From contig NZ_MAQX01000034.1 in the NCBI RefSeq assembly GCF_001682865.1, forward strand, positions 227,569 to 291,568: a stretch of DNA of 64,000 bases, in the 5' to 3' direction. The position numbers and the translations under genes were made by a program. This document shows positions 42,721 to 50,913 of the stretch, one piece after another. Position 1 is the first letter of the stretch. Each line of letters opens with the position of its first letter. The notes under the pieces were generated by a model. The model was not told the origin of the DNA. It saw nothing but the letters and a program-made list of their open reading frames with translations, and searched no databases. The stretch is from Bacillus sp. FJAT-26390. Lineage in GTDB: Bacteria > Bacillota > Bacilli > Paenibacillales > Paenibacillaceae.

Positions 42721-42738
42721 TTGTGAAAAATTACACAA
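42721..42738. promoter_or_regulatory. Rex (redox repressor) binding site upstream of ndh
   Basis: TTGTGAAAAATTACACAA matches the Rex consensus TTGTGAAN4TTCACAA with one mismatch. In Bacillus Rex represses ndh when NADH is low. The rest of the 332-base divergent gap to yumC holds a TATAAT-like -10 at 42968-42973 for the plus strand and otherwise AT-rich DNA. Confidence 0.75.
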
Positions 42739-43009
42739 GCTAAACCGAAAAATTATAATTGTAAGTTCAGTGTGTTCTATTTAAAGCGTTTTTATCAATG
42801 AATCGCCTGCGATTGAGCAACAGTTTTCGTTACTTTCAGCAACCAGTTCCGTGCATACATACATCAGAAATTTTACATAGTTTTCAGTAAAAGTTCAAGG
42901 GCAAAATGTACGAAATTGTTTAGAACTCTATACAAATTAATCATTTCCTTCTTCATCTATGAAAGTTTATAATAAAAACCGTAAAGCTTAAAAAGTGGAG
43001 GTGGCTACA

Positions 43010-44011
43010 TTGTCTAACCCCTTAATATCCGTAAACCCCGTCGATATTATTATCATCGGAGGCGGCCCTACCGGAATGTTTGCAGCTTTCTATGGCGGCA
43101 TGCGCCAAGCGTCTGTCAAACTCATCGAAAGCATGCCCCAGCTCGGCGGTCAGCTCGCCGCGCTTTACCCTGAAAAATATATTTACGACGTTGCTGGATT
43201 TCCAAAGGTTACGGCTCAAGAGCTGGTTGATCGGCTTAAGGAGCAGATCGATCATTTCAAACCGGAGATTTGCCTGGAGGAGAAGGTAACCAGCGTCATC
43301 AAGCACGATGAGCGCCTCTTTGAAATTATAACTGACAAAACCAATCATTATGCCAAAGCGATTATTATTACGGCTGGAGTGGGCGCATTTGAGCCACGGC
43401 GTTTGGAACTGCCGGAGGCTGCTCGCTTCGAGAAAAAAAACCTTCATTATTTTGTAGGCGATTTACAGCGGTTTAAGGGGCAGAAGGTGCTGATTAGCGG
43501 TGGCGGCGATTCGGCTGTGGATTGGTCGCTTATGCTCGAGCCTATTGCTGAGAGCGTTACGCTGATCCATCGCCGCGATAAATTCCGGGCGCATGAGCAC
43601 AGCGTGGAGAACCTCATGAAATCGAGTGTAAACGTGGTTACGCCAAAAGAAATTACTGCGCTTCATGGTGAAGAGAGCATTACTAAGGTTACGTTAACGG
43701 ATATTAAAACAGCAGAAACGACCGAGCTGGATGTGGACGCCGTCATCGTTAACTTTGGCTTCATCTCGTCTCTGGGGCCGATAGCTGAGTGGGGTATCGA
43801 TATTCAAGGCGGCTCCATTGTCGTGGATACTCGGATGGAAACAAATATTTCAGGCCTATTCGCAGCGGGCGACGTGACGACCTATCCAGGGAAGCTGAAG
43901 CTTATCGCCGTAGGCTTTGGAGAGGCTCCGACTGCCATTAACAATGCGAAGGTGTATGTTGATCCTAGCGCGAAGCTATCGCCTGGCCATAGCAGCAACA
44001 TGAAGCTCTAA
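43010..44011 (+). CDS. yumC: Ferredoxin/flavodoxin-NADP+ reductase, thioredoxin-reductase-like (YumC type)
   Basis: A 333-aa FAD/NADPH flavoprotein that passes electrons between NADPH and ferredoxin or flavodoxin. FAD-binding IIIIGGGPTGMFAAFYGG is at residues about 13-30, NADPH-binding VLISGGGDSAVDWS near 160, and the C-terminal FAD motif GLFAAGDVTTYPGK near 285. It lacks the CxxC pair of true thioredoxin reductases. The start is TTG at 43010, seven bases after GGAGGTG; the GTG codons further up overlap that RBS. Divergent from ndh. A terminator-like long hairpin follows. Confidence 0.93.
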   Translation: MSNPLISVNPVDIIIIGGGPTGMFAAFYGGMRQASVKLIESMPQLGGQLAALYPEKYIYDVAGFPKVTAQELVDRLKEQIDHFKPEICLEEKVTSVIKHDERLFEIITDKTNHYAKAIIITAGVGAFEPRRLELPEAARFEKKNLHYFVGDLQRFKGQKVLISGGGDSAVDWSLMLEPIAESVTLIHRRDKFRAHEHSVENLMKSSVNVVTPKEITALHGEESITKVTLTDIKTAETTELDVDAVIVNFGFISSLGPIAEWGIDIQGGSIVVDTRMETNISGLFAAGDVTTYPGKLKLIAVGFGEAPTAINNAKVYVDPSAKLSPGHSSNMKL

Positions 44012-44042
44012 TGCCCTCCATTTAACATGCATTTAAAAAAAT

Positions 44043-44131
44043 AACATAAGGGTATCCTAATCTTGGCTCATTCATTTCAAACACCTATCGCATACATATG
44101 CATGGTGTGCCAAGGAGGATACCCTTATGTT
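44043..44131 (+). promoter_or_regulatory. Long inverted repeat masking the start of the zinc-ribbon gene
   Basis: The left arm AACATAAGGGTATCCT (44043-44058) is perfectly complementary to 44116-44131, and CTTGGC (44062-44067) to GCCAAG (44109-44114). The 41-base loop itself contains ACACC/GGTGT and GCATA-CA-TATGC. The right arm includes the ribosome binding site AAGGAGG (44112-44118) and the start ATG (44127-44129). Folded as RNA it would hide both; it might also end yumC transcription, since TTTTG follows. A small mobile repeat is an alternative explanation. Confidence 0.65.
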
Positions 44132-44366
44132 TTGTCCGGTTTGCAACGGAATTCAATCTCTGCATGAACGCTGCTCCTCTTGCGCTGACGCAATTGTAGA
44201 TTGCGGTCGTTTAACTGATCTGACAGGTCCTTATGCTCCCTACGAGCAAATCGAAGGCGAGCCGCTGTTAAGCGATGTGCGGATGCAGGATTCTTCTTCC
44301 TGCAAGCATCTTCTATATTGCTCGACCTGCAAGCAAACAACCGAAATTTCGGTTACGGAATGGTAA
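44127..44366 (+). CDS. Small cysteine-rich zinc-ribbon-like protein
   Basis: A 79-aa protein with CPVC (residues 3-6), CSSC (16-19) and a C-terminal CKHLLYCSTCKQ. Eight or more cysteines in total suggest one or two zinc sites. I do not recognise a named family; such proteins occur in Paenibacillus as hypothetical. AAGGAGG stands nine bases before ATG at 44127, but both lie in the right arm of a long inverted repeat. It converges with sda. Confidence 0.7.
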   Translation: MFCPVCNGIQSLHERCSSCADAIVDCGRLTDLTGPYAPYEQIEGEPLLSDVRMQDSSSCKHLLYCSTCKQTTEISVTEW

Positions 44367-44398
44367 TCATGTTGAAGGGGCAAAAGTCACGTCAAGTG

Positions 44399-44542
44399 CT
44401 AAGCGGTAATTTTGACGGCATCCGGATTAAGGCGCCTGCGCTTCATTTCGATAGCTAACATTCGAATAAATTCTTGCTCTAATTCAAATTGAATAGCTGC
44501 ATAATAAGTGTCTACTAACATTTCGTCAGACAGTAGCTCCAT
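44399..44542 (-). CDS. sda: Sporulation inhibitor Sda
   Basis: A 47-aa helical-hairpin protein beginning MELLSDEMLVDTYYAAIQFE and containing EFIRMLAIEMKRRRL. This aligns well with Bacillus Sda, the checkpoint protein that blocks the sporulation kinase KinA when replication is disturbed. The start ATG at 44542 follows AAAGGGTG. In Bacillus sda is under DnaA control. Here a cluster of DnaA boxes lies immediately upstream, with a perfect box at 44713-44721, supporting the identification. The C-terminus (NPDAVKITA) differs from Bacillus but is comparable in length. Confidence 0.88.
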   Translation of the reverse strand: MELLSDEMLVDTYYAAIQFELEQEFIRMLAIEMKRRRLNPDAVKITA

Positions 44543-44583
44543 ACTACACACCCTTTCTTCCATCCTTTGGTTATTCCTTAATC

Positions 44584-44613
44584 ATAGTAGCATGGCACTA
44601 CTTAGAAGGACAA
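44584..44613 (-). promoter_or_regulatory. Candidate sda promoter
   Basis: TTGTCC (44608-44613), 18 bases, TACTAT (44584-44589) on the minus strand. The DnaA box TTATTCACA (44623-44631) sits ten bases upstream of the -35 element. Confidence 0.6.
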
Positions 44614-44622
44614 CAGGCCTAG

Positions 44623-44736
44623 TTATTCACAAGATGTTGTGGATACGGTGTGCACAGCGTGTGCATACCCTACGAACAACGAGCAATATCAGGGTGGATA
44701 ATGTGGATAGAGTTATCCACAGGCGAATTTTACACA
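44623..44736. promoter_or_regulatory. DnaA-box cluster upstream of sda
   Basis: Against TTATNCACA: TTATTCACA (44623-44631) and TTATCCACA (44713-44721) are exact. One-mismatch boxes lie at 44638-44646 (minus), 44693-44701 (minus), 44702-44710 (minus) and 44728-44736 (plus). Six boxes in 114 bases suggest cooperative DnaA binding that couples sda transcription to replication. There is no dnaA/dnaN nor an AT-rich unwinding element here, so it is not an origin by gene context. The rest of the gap to 44833 shows nothing further. Confidence 0.8.
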
Positions 44737-44833
44737 AATTCAATAAAAAACTTTAATCACATTCTATGAATCTATTAATGGAATATATTAACGCTAATCC
44801 CTATTTTCCTCACAAGCCTATTGTTATTCGCAT

Positions 44834-44855
44834 AAAAAAAGCCCCAAGCGGGGCT
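44834..44855 (-). terminator. Terminator of the ugp-type operon
   Basis: AGCCCC-GCTT-GGGGCT followed by T7 on minus, after the metallophosphoesterase gene. Confidence 0.88.
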
Positions 44856-44874
44856 GTTCTCTATTAAGCTACGC

Positions 44875-45711
44875 TCATAAGTTCACTTCGTAACACGCTT
44901 TATCGAGCCACGAGGAATTCATAAAGTCTCGTCCGCGCACAACAACCTTTTCCTCGTAAACGTCAACGTAATAGCCTTGGCTGCCCTCTTTGTAGACATC
45001 CTCATTCGTCCATAAATAAGCAACGGATGCCGCGTTAAAAATGGTTGCGGTCTCGCCGTTTCCTTCAAAACAAGCATGACCCGCTTCCAGCTCCCAATGC
45101 GTATGGCCGTTAAACATAATCGTTTGAGGATGTTTGGTTAGAATTGCCTTCAGCTCTTCATCCTGAATCACTCCATGCCAGCCTTGCCCTTCGAGCGACC
45201 CGGCAACCGTATCCTTCAGCGGCTGATGCAGAAACAAAAATACGGGTTTTGATGGGGATGCATCCTCGCCAAGCTTCTGGTCAAGCCATGAGAGCTGCTC
45301 CTCCGTCAAATAAGCAAAGTCCTTTAAGCCGCCTTGCTCTGAGCCAAGAAATATAAAATGATAGCCCTCCAGCCATTTATCGTAATAAGCGCCTTTCATG
45401 CCTGTATACGATTCATAAAGCTGGAGCTGGCTTCTCCATTCGCCAAGAAATAAATCATGATTGCCGATTGTAAAATGAATATCCGGCAGTCCAGCCTTGC
45501 TGGCTTCCCATATGCGAACAAATTCCGCATACTCGGCGCGCAGTCCATGATCCGTCACATCGCCAACATGCATAACGCCTACGCTATTGGACGAATGAGC
45601 GGCGATGTCAAGCAGCGCTTGCGCCAAATGCTTATTATAAAGATGATCTTGCTCGGCATTAATATGGGTATCCGTTATAACCTGAAAGCTAATGATTGGG
45701 GGCTGCATCAT
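44875..45711 (-). CDS. Calcineurin-like metallophosphoesterase
   Basis: A 278-aa soluble phosphoesterase with the five family blocks: DTHIN (residues about 14-18), HVGDVTDHG (about 48-56), IGNHD (about 82-86), FLHQP (about 161-165) and GHTHWE (about 203-208), which bind two metals. It is the last gene of an operon with a UgpB/A/E-like importer and a HAD hydrolase. A role in cleaving glycerophosphodiesters or another imported phosphoester is inferred from that context. ATG at 45711 after AGGATGAGAAA. Confidence 0.85.
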   Translation of the reverse strand: MMQPPIISFQVITDTHINAEQDHLYNKHLAQALLDIAAHSSNSVGVMHVGDVTDHGLRAEYAEFVRIWEASKAGLPDIHFTIGNHDLFLGEWRSQLQLYESYTGMKGAYYDKWLEGYHFIFLGSEQGGLKDFAYLTEEQLSWLDQKLGEDASPSKPVFLFLHQPLKDTVAGSLEGQGWHGVIQDEELKAILTKHPQTIMFNGHTHWELEAGHACFEGNGETATIFNAASVAYLWTNEDVYKEGSQGYYVDVYEEKVVVRGRDFMNSSWLDKACYEVNL

Positions 45712-45735
45712 TTTCTCATCCTTTCTTCCTAAGGC

Positions 45736-46077
45736 TTAATGGCTTTTCACACTCATATTCAAGCCTACAACTCCAACTACGATTACAGCGATCCATAGCA
45801 GGGAGGAAATAGGCAGCTTCTCATGAAAAATAATAAAGCTAACCATCGTAATCAGGATGATGCCGATGCCCGACCAGATCGCGTACGCAACGCTCACATT
45901 CATGTAGGAGAGCGCGAAGTTCAGCATCGTAAAGCTGGCGCCATAAAAGATAAACATAAGCACTGACGGCCAAAATCGCGAGAAGCCCGCTGAATATTTC
46001 ATTGAGACAGTTCCTGACAGCTCAAGCACGATCGCCAGCAGCAGAAAAGTCCAGCCCCAGCCCATCTCAGTCTTCAT
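45736..46077 (-). CDS. Small multidrug resistance (SMR/EmrE) family transporter
   Basis: A 113-aa protein with four membrane helices and the essential membrane glutamate in LAIVLELSGT (E19), plus NVSVAYAIWSGIG, the SMR substrate-pocket sequence. Members export cationic drugs, guanidinium or polyamines. Bacillus SMRs often come in pairs; here there is one. The start ATG overlaps the upstream HAD gene end by 11 bases. Its presence in a phosphoester-uptake operon is unexpected. Confidence 0.88.
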   Translation of the reverse strand: MKTEMGWGWTFLLLAIVLELSGTVSMKYSAGFSRFWPSVLMFIFYGASFTMLNFALSYMNVSVAYAIWSGIGIILITMVSFIIFHEKLPISSLLWIAVIVVGVVGLNMSVKSH

Positions 46078-46861
46078 GCGCTTGGCTCCTGATTTTTAGC
46101 TGCGAATAATGACTTATGACTTCCTTGGCATCCGGAAGGAGCAGATGCGCGCTGCTGCCCATAGCTGCGTCAGCGATACCAACCGTTACAGCGGCTCCAG
46201 CCGCAACGCCCATCCGCATATCCCCATTGGTGTCGCCAATAATCGCTGCTTCAGAGCAGTCTATTGCCAGCTTCCGGCATGCGAGCTGAAGCATATCAGG
46301 GAAAGGCTTGCCTCGCTCTACTAGATCATTTCCGATAACAAGATCAAAATAAGGCCTGATGCCAAGCCACTCCAAGTGCTGATTTGCAGCCTCAGTTTCA
46401 TCTGCGGTAACGACGCCAAGCTTAATGCCAAACGCTTTGCAGCTTTTTAGAAAATCAACGCTTCCCGGAAGAGGACGAGCTGGGCGCAAGCGCTCCAGCT
46501 CCCTATCCGCATGTTTCTTGCAATGTTGAACAAGCTCCATCGCTTCTGCCCATGACAGGCCCTTCGTATATAGCTGCCAAGCAAGCACGGCATACAGGTC
46601 CTGCATCGTCCCCATCGCAAGCGGGCCGTTCCGGTCATAATCGATAATGGTGCCGCCTTCGCCATGCTTCGTACCCCAAAGTGACGGGATGAGATCGGGA
46701 TGCAAGGAAATCCCTCGCCCCTTCAATTGCTGCTCAAGCTCGCTAAATACGTTCTTGCTCCAGCTCCCCCACGTCGCGATAAAATCAAGCAGGGTCCCAT
46801 CTTTATCGAACAAGATGCCTGTCACCTTGTATGCTCGATTGTTTATCATTAAGTCAGGCAT
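46067..46861 (-). CDS. HAD-superfamily phosphatase (phosphoglycolate-phosphatase-like)
   Basis: A 264-aa hydrolase with motif I FDKDGTLLDF (nucleophile Asp in the first D of DKDGT, residues about 19-24), motif II LGVVTAD (about 147-153), a Lys in ERGKPFPDM and motif IV IIGDTNGDMRMG (about 211-222). A cap domain lies in between. I start at ATG 46861 (MPDLMINN), ten bases after AGGAG; ATG at 46870 is the alternative. Neighbours suggest that it dephosphorylates a metabolite brought in by the adjacent importer. Confidence 0.85.
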   Translation of the reverse strand: MPDLMINNRAYKVTGILFDKDGTLLDFIATWGSWSKNVFSELEQQLKGRGISLHPDLIPSLWGTKHGEGGTIIDYDRNGPLAMGTMQDLYAVLAWQLYTKGLSWAEAMELVQHCKKHADRELERLRPARPLPGSVDFLKSCKAFGIKLGVVTADETEAANQHLEWLGIRPYFDLVIGNDLVERGKPFPDMLQLACRKLAIDCSEAAIIGDTNGDMRMGVAAGAAVTVGIADAAMGSSAHLLLPDAKEVISHYSQLKIRSQAHED

Positions 46862-46875
46862 ATTGTTCATCGCTC

Positions 46876-48228
46876 CTATTTTAATCTGTCTAGTTCCTTC
46901 TGTGCCGTTTCCTTCGCTTCTTTTAACGCTTTCTCGGCAGAAACATTTCCAATTTGCACTTTATCGGCCGCAATCTTGAGCGCATCGTTTATTTTGCCGC
47001 CAGTTGGATCCTGGAACGGCGCTGATGCATGCGCAGCCTGCATGAGCGGCACTTTGATTTGCGGATTTTTCTCGCTGAACGCTTTATATTCCGCATCCTC
47101 AAGCGCGGATGAACGAACGGCGATATAACCTGTCCCAATGGACCATGAAGCTGTATTTTTTGTTTCCGAGAAGAACGTCAGCCATTTGTATGCAGCCGCC
47201 TTCTGCTCGTCGCTCACGCCTGCCGGAATACCTGCCATAATTGCGCTTGCTACCGGTTTCCCTGCGCCTACGCCTTCCCAGCCCGGCTGTTCCATTGCGG
47301 ATACGATGTTGAAATCCAGATCGCCTTGGTCGCCGCTTGAGCCAATGTAGCCAGCCGCTTGGCCTTTCATAACATCGTCGATCGTTTTGTACCAATACTC
47401 CCAGCCTTGACCGCCGGAGTGGATCGCCATAATTTGATCTTCATGAATCCATTTGCGGAACAGCTCCCACGTCTCAATCCATTCCGGAGAATCGATAGTA
47501 ACGGTTTTCCCGTCATCGCTTAGCACTTTGCCGCCCTTACTAAATACGGCATCCATCATATTTTCCCTGCCCCACATCGGTTCCCAGCCATAAAAACTTG
47601 TTTTGCCGCCTGCTTTGACCGTCATCTTGGATGCGGCAGCCGCTAAGCCTTCCCATGTTTTGAAATCCTCAGGCGTAAGTCCGTTTTTCTCAAGCGCGTC
47701 CTTGCGGTAATACATGACCTGCGTCGTGCCGTACATCGGAAGGAAAAATTGCTTGCCATCCAGCCTTCCTTGCTCAAGGAACGTTTGTACAAAGTCTTCT
47801 TTGTTAAAAGCAGTATCAGCCGCAATCAAATCGCTCATATCGGCGAATAATCCTTTTTGAGCCCAGTTCATATTGGAGGAAAGAACGGCAGCCGGAGGCT
47901 GCTTTGCCGCAATCGCAGCCTGCAGCTTCTGTTCTGTTTCAGAATAATCGGCTTGGGCGATTCCTTTTACAATTACCTCGTCCTGCGAGCCGTTGAATAA
48001 CTCGATCTTTTCTTTCATTGTGTCGCCAAGCTTGCCGCCAAGGCCATACCAGAACTCGATCGTTATTGGCTCCTTAGGAGTTGGGGCCTCGGTCGGATCA
48101 GCAGTTGCGTTCGTGCCTGCACCGCTATTTGCGTTTCCGTTTGTTTTGCCTGCATTTTGTCCGCAAGCTGCCAGTACGGCGAAGCTTAACACCATCATTA
48201 GAGCTAAACCTTGCTTCATTTTCAACAT
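46876..48228 (-). CDS. Extracellular solute-binding lipoprotein (UgpB-like)
   Basis: A 450-aa sugar/glycerol-3-phosphate type binding protein with signal peptide and lipobox LAAC (about residues 19-22) and a long Asn/Thr/Ala linker. The mature start PITIEFWYGLGGKLGDTMKEKIELFN and AYKWLTFFSETKNTASWSIGTGYIAVR resemble UgpB. The start is ATG at 48228 (MLKMKQGLALM), behind GGAGG. It follows the two permease genes. Glycerol-3-phosphate or glycerophosphodiester uptake is inferred from family and the two downstream phosphatases. Confidence 0.87.
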   Translation of the reverse strand: MLKMKQGLALMMVLSFAVLAACGQNAGKTNGNANSGAGTNATADPTEAPTPKEPITIEFWYGLGGKLGDTMKEKIELFNGSQDEVIVKGIAQADYSETEQKLQAAIAAKQPPAAVLSSNMNWAQKGLFADMSDLIAADTAFNKEDFVQTFLEQGRLDGKQFFLPMYGTTQVMYYRKDALEKNGLTPEDFKTWEGLAAAASKMTVKAGGKTSFYGWEPMWGRENMMDAVFSKGGKVLSDDGKTVTIDSPEWIETWELFRKWIHEDQIMAIHSGGQGWEYWYKTIDDVMKGQAAGYIGSSGDQGDLDFNIVSAMEQPGWEGVGAGKPVASAIMAGIPAGVSDEQKAAAYKWLTFFSETKNTASWSIGTGYIAVRSSALEDAEYKAFSEKNPQIKVPLMQAAHASAPFQDPTGGKINDALKIAADKVQIGNVSAEKALKEAKETAQKELDRLK

Positions 48229-48284
48229 TGTTATTGATTCCTCCACTCTATTTGTGTAAAGCAATAAGCAATAGTGAGATTGGA

Positions 48285-49127
48285 TTACCCTTTGTTAACG
48301 CCTGCCGACATGTTGAAGCTTTTCATAATCGTCTTCTGCGCAAATAAAAACAGCACGAGCAGCGGTACAATCGTAAATGAGCTTGCCGCCATAATGAGCG
48401 GCCATTTCAAGCCATATGCTCCTCCTTCCACGAAGAAGCTTCTTAGGCCGGCTGAAACAAGCTGCAGGTCGGGATTTTTGGTAATCAGCATAGGCCAGAA
48501 ATAGTTATTATAATGATCAATGAACGTAATAAGAGCGAGCACGATGAACGAGGAGCGCGTAACGGGGACAAGAATCGACCACAATATCCTCATATGCGAC
48601 GCACCATCGATTTGCCCTGCTTCTACCAGCTCATGAGACACCTGCAAAAAGGCTTGCCTAATCAAAAAGATTGAAAATACGCTGACGCAATTCGATACGA
48701 TGAGTCCGGCGTACGAGTCCAACAGATTCAGCTTTGCCAAAATCATATAGCTCGGCAAGTACACCGCCGTGCTCGGAATCATGTAACCAAGCATGATGAC
48801 CGCCGTTATCGCTTTTTTTAGCCGAAATCGCATATGTGTCAAGGCATAGGCCATCATCGCCGAATTTAATGCCTGAAGCAGTACGATAACGGAAGCGACA
48901 ATGACGCTATTCGTTAAATAACGCCAGAACGGCGCTTCCAGCCACGCTGCGAGAAAGTTGTCCCATTGCGGGGAGCTTGGCCAAAAGGTGGGCGGAAATT
49001 GCCATATTTCATCATTTGTTTTGAGTGCGCTTGTGATCATCCAATAGAATGGAAATGCCATAACGGCACTGCACAGCATCAGAAACAAATGCCTTATGGT
49101 GCGCCGTAAAACATAATTTGCTGGCAT
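48285..49127 (-). CDS. Carbohydrate-type ABC permease (UgpE-like)
   Basis: A 280-aa permease with six helices. The EAA loop is EAGQIDGASHMRILWSIL, and the end EKTIMKSFNMSAGVNKG is typical of MalG/UgpE proteins. Start ATG at 49127 after GAGAGGAGAAC. Second gene of the operon. Confidence 0.88.
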   Translation of the reverse strand: MPANYVLRRTIRHLFLMLCSAVMAFPFYWMITSALKTNDEIWQFPPTFWPSSPQWDNFLAAWLEAPFWRYLTNSVIVASVIVLLQALNSAMMAYALTHMRFRLKKAITAVIMLGYMIPSTAVYLPSYMILAKLNLLDSYAGLIVSNCVSVFSIFLIRQAFLQVSHELVEAGQIDGASHMRILWSILVPVTRSSFIVLALITFIDHYNNYFWPMLITKNPDLQLVSAGLRSFFVEGGAYGLKWPLIMAASSFTIVPLLVLFLFAQKTIMKSFNMSAGVNKG

Positions 49128-49159
49128 AGCGATAGTTCTCCTCTCCGTGCGGTAGACGA

Positions 49160-50044
49160 TTATGAGCTGTAATGAACGGTTTTGCGGCTTATCGCAAAGG
49201 AAATGATCGATAATAGCATACAGGTAAGCACGAGCACAACCGCAACAGAGGATGCCTCGCCGATATCAAACGACTCGAAAGCCGATTGATAATACATATA
49301 AAGAAGCGTTCTCGTGGAGCCGGCAGGCCCACCCTGCGTTAACACGTTAATTTGATCGTAGGCTTGCAATGCCGATATCGTTTGTACAATAAATAAGAAG
49401 AAAGTGGTTGGCGAAATGAGCGGAATCGTAATATGTCTCAGCTTGCTCCAGCTGCCCGCCCCATCCAAATCGCCGGCCTGCAATAGCTCGCGCGGCACAT
49501 TTTGCAAAGCGACTAAATAAAACACCATCGTCCAGCCCATCAGCTTCCATACCGTAACGATCAGGACGCCTGCAAGCGCCCAGCTTGTATCCTGCAGCCA
49601 GCCTACTCCCTCTAAGCCGAACCAGCGAAGCACCGTATTTGCCATGCCGACCTTAGGCTCGAATATCCAAGACCATACGATCGACACCGCAACCGTTGGC
49701 GTAACCCAAGGCGAGAACATGAGGGTGCGATAGACGGCGGAGCCTTTCATCGACCGATTGAGAAGCAGCGCGAGCGCAAGCCCCAGGATCATGACCGGGA
49801 GCACGCTTCCGATGCAGAAGAGCAGCGTAACGCCAAGCGACTGATAAAAGGCCGAGTTATCGAACAAATACATATAATTGTCCAAACCAACAAACGTTTT
49901 GACCGGACTCATAAAATCCCAATCGGTAAAGCTCAAATAAAAAATCGTACCGAGCGGGATCAGCCAAAATACGATCAGTGGAATTAAAGCCGGCAGCGTG
50001 AATAATATAGCCTTCCATTCCTTAGCCATATCGCGTTTAATCAT
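49160..50044 (-). CDS. Carbohydrate-type ABC permease (UgpA-like)
   Basis: A 294-aa six-helix permease, first gene of the operon. The EAA loop is QAGDLDGAGSWSKLRHITIPL; WVTPTVAVSIVWSWIFEPKVG and the final PAGSTRTLLYMYYQSAFESFDIG are family features. The start is uncertain: ATG at 50044 directly abuts AGGAG, and ATG at 50029 (MAKEWKAIL) is 15 bases away. No ATPase gene accompanies the operon; Firmicutes often use a shared MsmX-type ATPase. Confidence 0.86.
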   Translation of the reverse strand: MIKRDMAKEWKAILFTLPALIPLIVFWLIPLGTIFYLSFTDWDFMSPVKTFVGLDNYMYLFDNSAFYQSLGVTLLFCIGSVLPVMILGLALALLLNRSMKGSAVYRTLMFSPWVTPTVAVSIVWSWIFEPKVGMANTVLRWFGLEGVGWLQDTSWALAGVLIVTVWKLMGWTMVFYLVALQNVPRELLQAGDLDGAGSWSKLRHITIPLISPTTFFLFIVQTISALQAYDQINVLTQGGPAGSTRTLLYMYYQSAFESFDIGEASSVAVVLVLTCMLLSIISFAISRKTVHYSS

Positions 50045-50128
50045 CTCCTGTTATCTGTTCAATTTTATCTTAACATTTGCTATAATTATCGTAAATCAAT
50101 CATTTTCACCCCTAGTATTCAAAAATTA

Positions 50129-50147
50129 TTGTACACTCAGTGTAAAA
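50129..50147. promoter_or_regulatory. Palindromic operator candidate between the ugp-type operon and the GbsR-type gene
   Basis: The core TACACT-C-AGTGTA (50132-50144) is perfect. Extended, TTGTACACTCAGTGTAAAA is palindromic except one pair. It sits centrally in the 233-base divergent region and could serve both promoters. Confidence 0.5.
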
Positions 50148-50277
50148 CAGCTTCATTATCTGTACGTCAACGTCTGTTTAAGATCTTGTAAAAATGTTGT
50201 GTTTCCAAAAGATTTTCTATCATCTATTCTTGTTGCTGTATAATGAATCATAAAATCTTAGTCTTGCGGGTGATGAT

Positions 50278-50844
50278 GTGAAAAGAGTTTCAACCAGTGA
50301 TCTGGAAGGTATGCCAGCGACTCAAGAGCAAATACGGGGAAAAATAATAGACGCCATTGCCCAAACGATGGATTTGTACGGAGCTAATTATTCATTCGGC
50401 CAGCTTTACGGCATTATGTTTTTTGAGGATAAGCCAATGACGCTCGAGGAAATGAAGCAGCAGATGAATATGAGCAAAAGCAATATGAGCTATGCCGTTC
50501 GCTCCTTAATGGATTCAAAAATGATCAGGAAATTAGATGAGAAGCTTGACCGCAAAGATTTATATGTTGCCGAGACTGACTTTTTCAAAGCGTTCCAAAA
50601 CTTCTTTGCCTCCAAGCTGCAGCGCGAAATCGATGTGATGCTAGGATCCATTAACGAGGTTATTCCTTCCCTCTCTGAAATCATTTTAGATATCGATACC
50701 GAGGAAGAGGAGCGCCAGCTCTGCCTCAAGGATTTGCATAAGCTGCGTCACGGCGTCGAATATTACAGCTGGCTCCAGCAGTTCGTGGACGGTCTGCGCG
50801 GCGGAGAGCTTTTCCGGCAAAACGCAGCCAAGTCCGAGCAATAG
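50278..50844 (+). CDS. GbsR/MarR-type transcriptional regulator
   Basis: A 188-aa winged-helix protein. The N-terminal part has YSFGQLYGIMFFEDKPMTLEEMKQQMNMSKSNMSYAVRSL, close in layout to GbsR/OpcR proteins that sense choline or related compounds, followed by helices for dimerisation. The start is GTG at 50278; the RBS is weak. Divergent from a UgpA/E/B-type operon, which it likely controls. If the imported compound contains choline (glycerophosphocholine), a GbsR-like choline sensor would fit; this is inference. Confidence 0.8.
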   Translation: MKRVSTSDLEGMPATQEQIRGKIIDAIAQTMDLYGANYSFGQLYGIMFFEDKPMTLEEMKQQMNMSKSNMSYAVRSLMDSKMIRKLDEKLDRKDLYVAETDFFKAFQNFFASKLQREIDVMLGSINEVIPSLSEIILDIDTEEEERQLCLKDLHKLRHGVEYYSWLQQFVDGLRGGELFRQNAAKSEQ

Positions 50845-50857
50845 ACGATCACAAACA

Positions 50858-50906
50858 AAAGGGTGCCGCAGAAGTGTTTTGGACTTCCGTGCACCCTTTA
50901 TTTTTT
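50858..50906. terminator. Bidirectional terminator between the GbsR-type gene and the ATP-grasp gene
   Basis: AAAGGGTGC and GCACCCTTT pair with an inner GAAGT/ACTTC stem; T6 follows on plus. Confidence 0.82.
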
Positions 50907-50913
50907 GGTTTGT

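Noticed and set aside
44623..44736. Replication origin
   Set aside because: DnaA boxes are present, but dnaA, dnaN or an AT-rich unwinding element are not; sda regulation explains the cluster.
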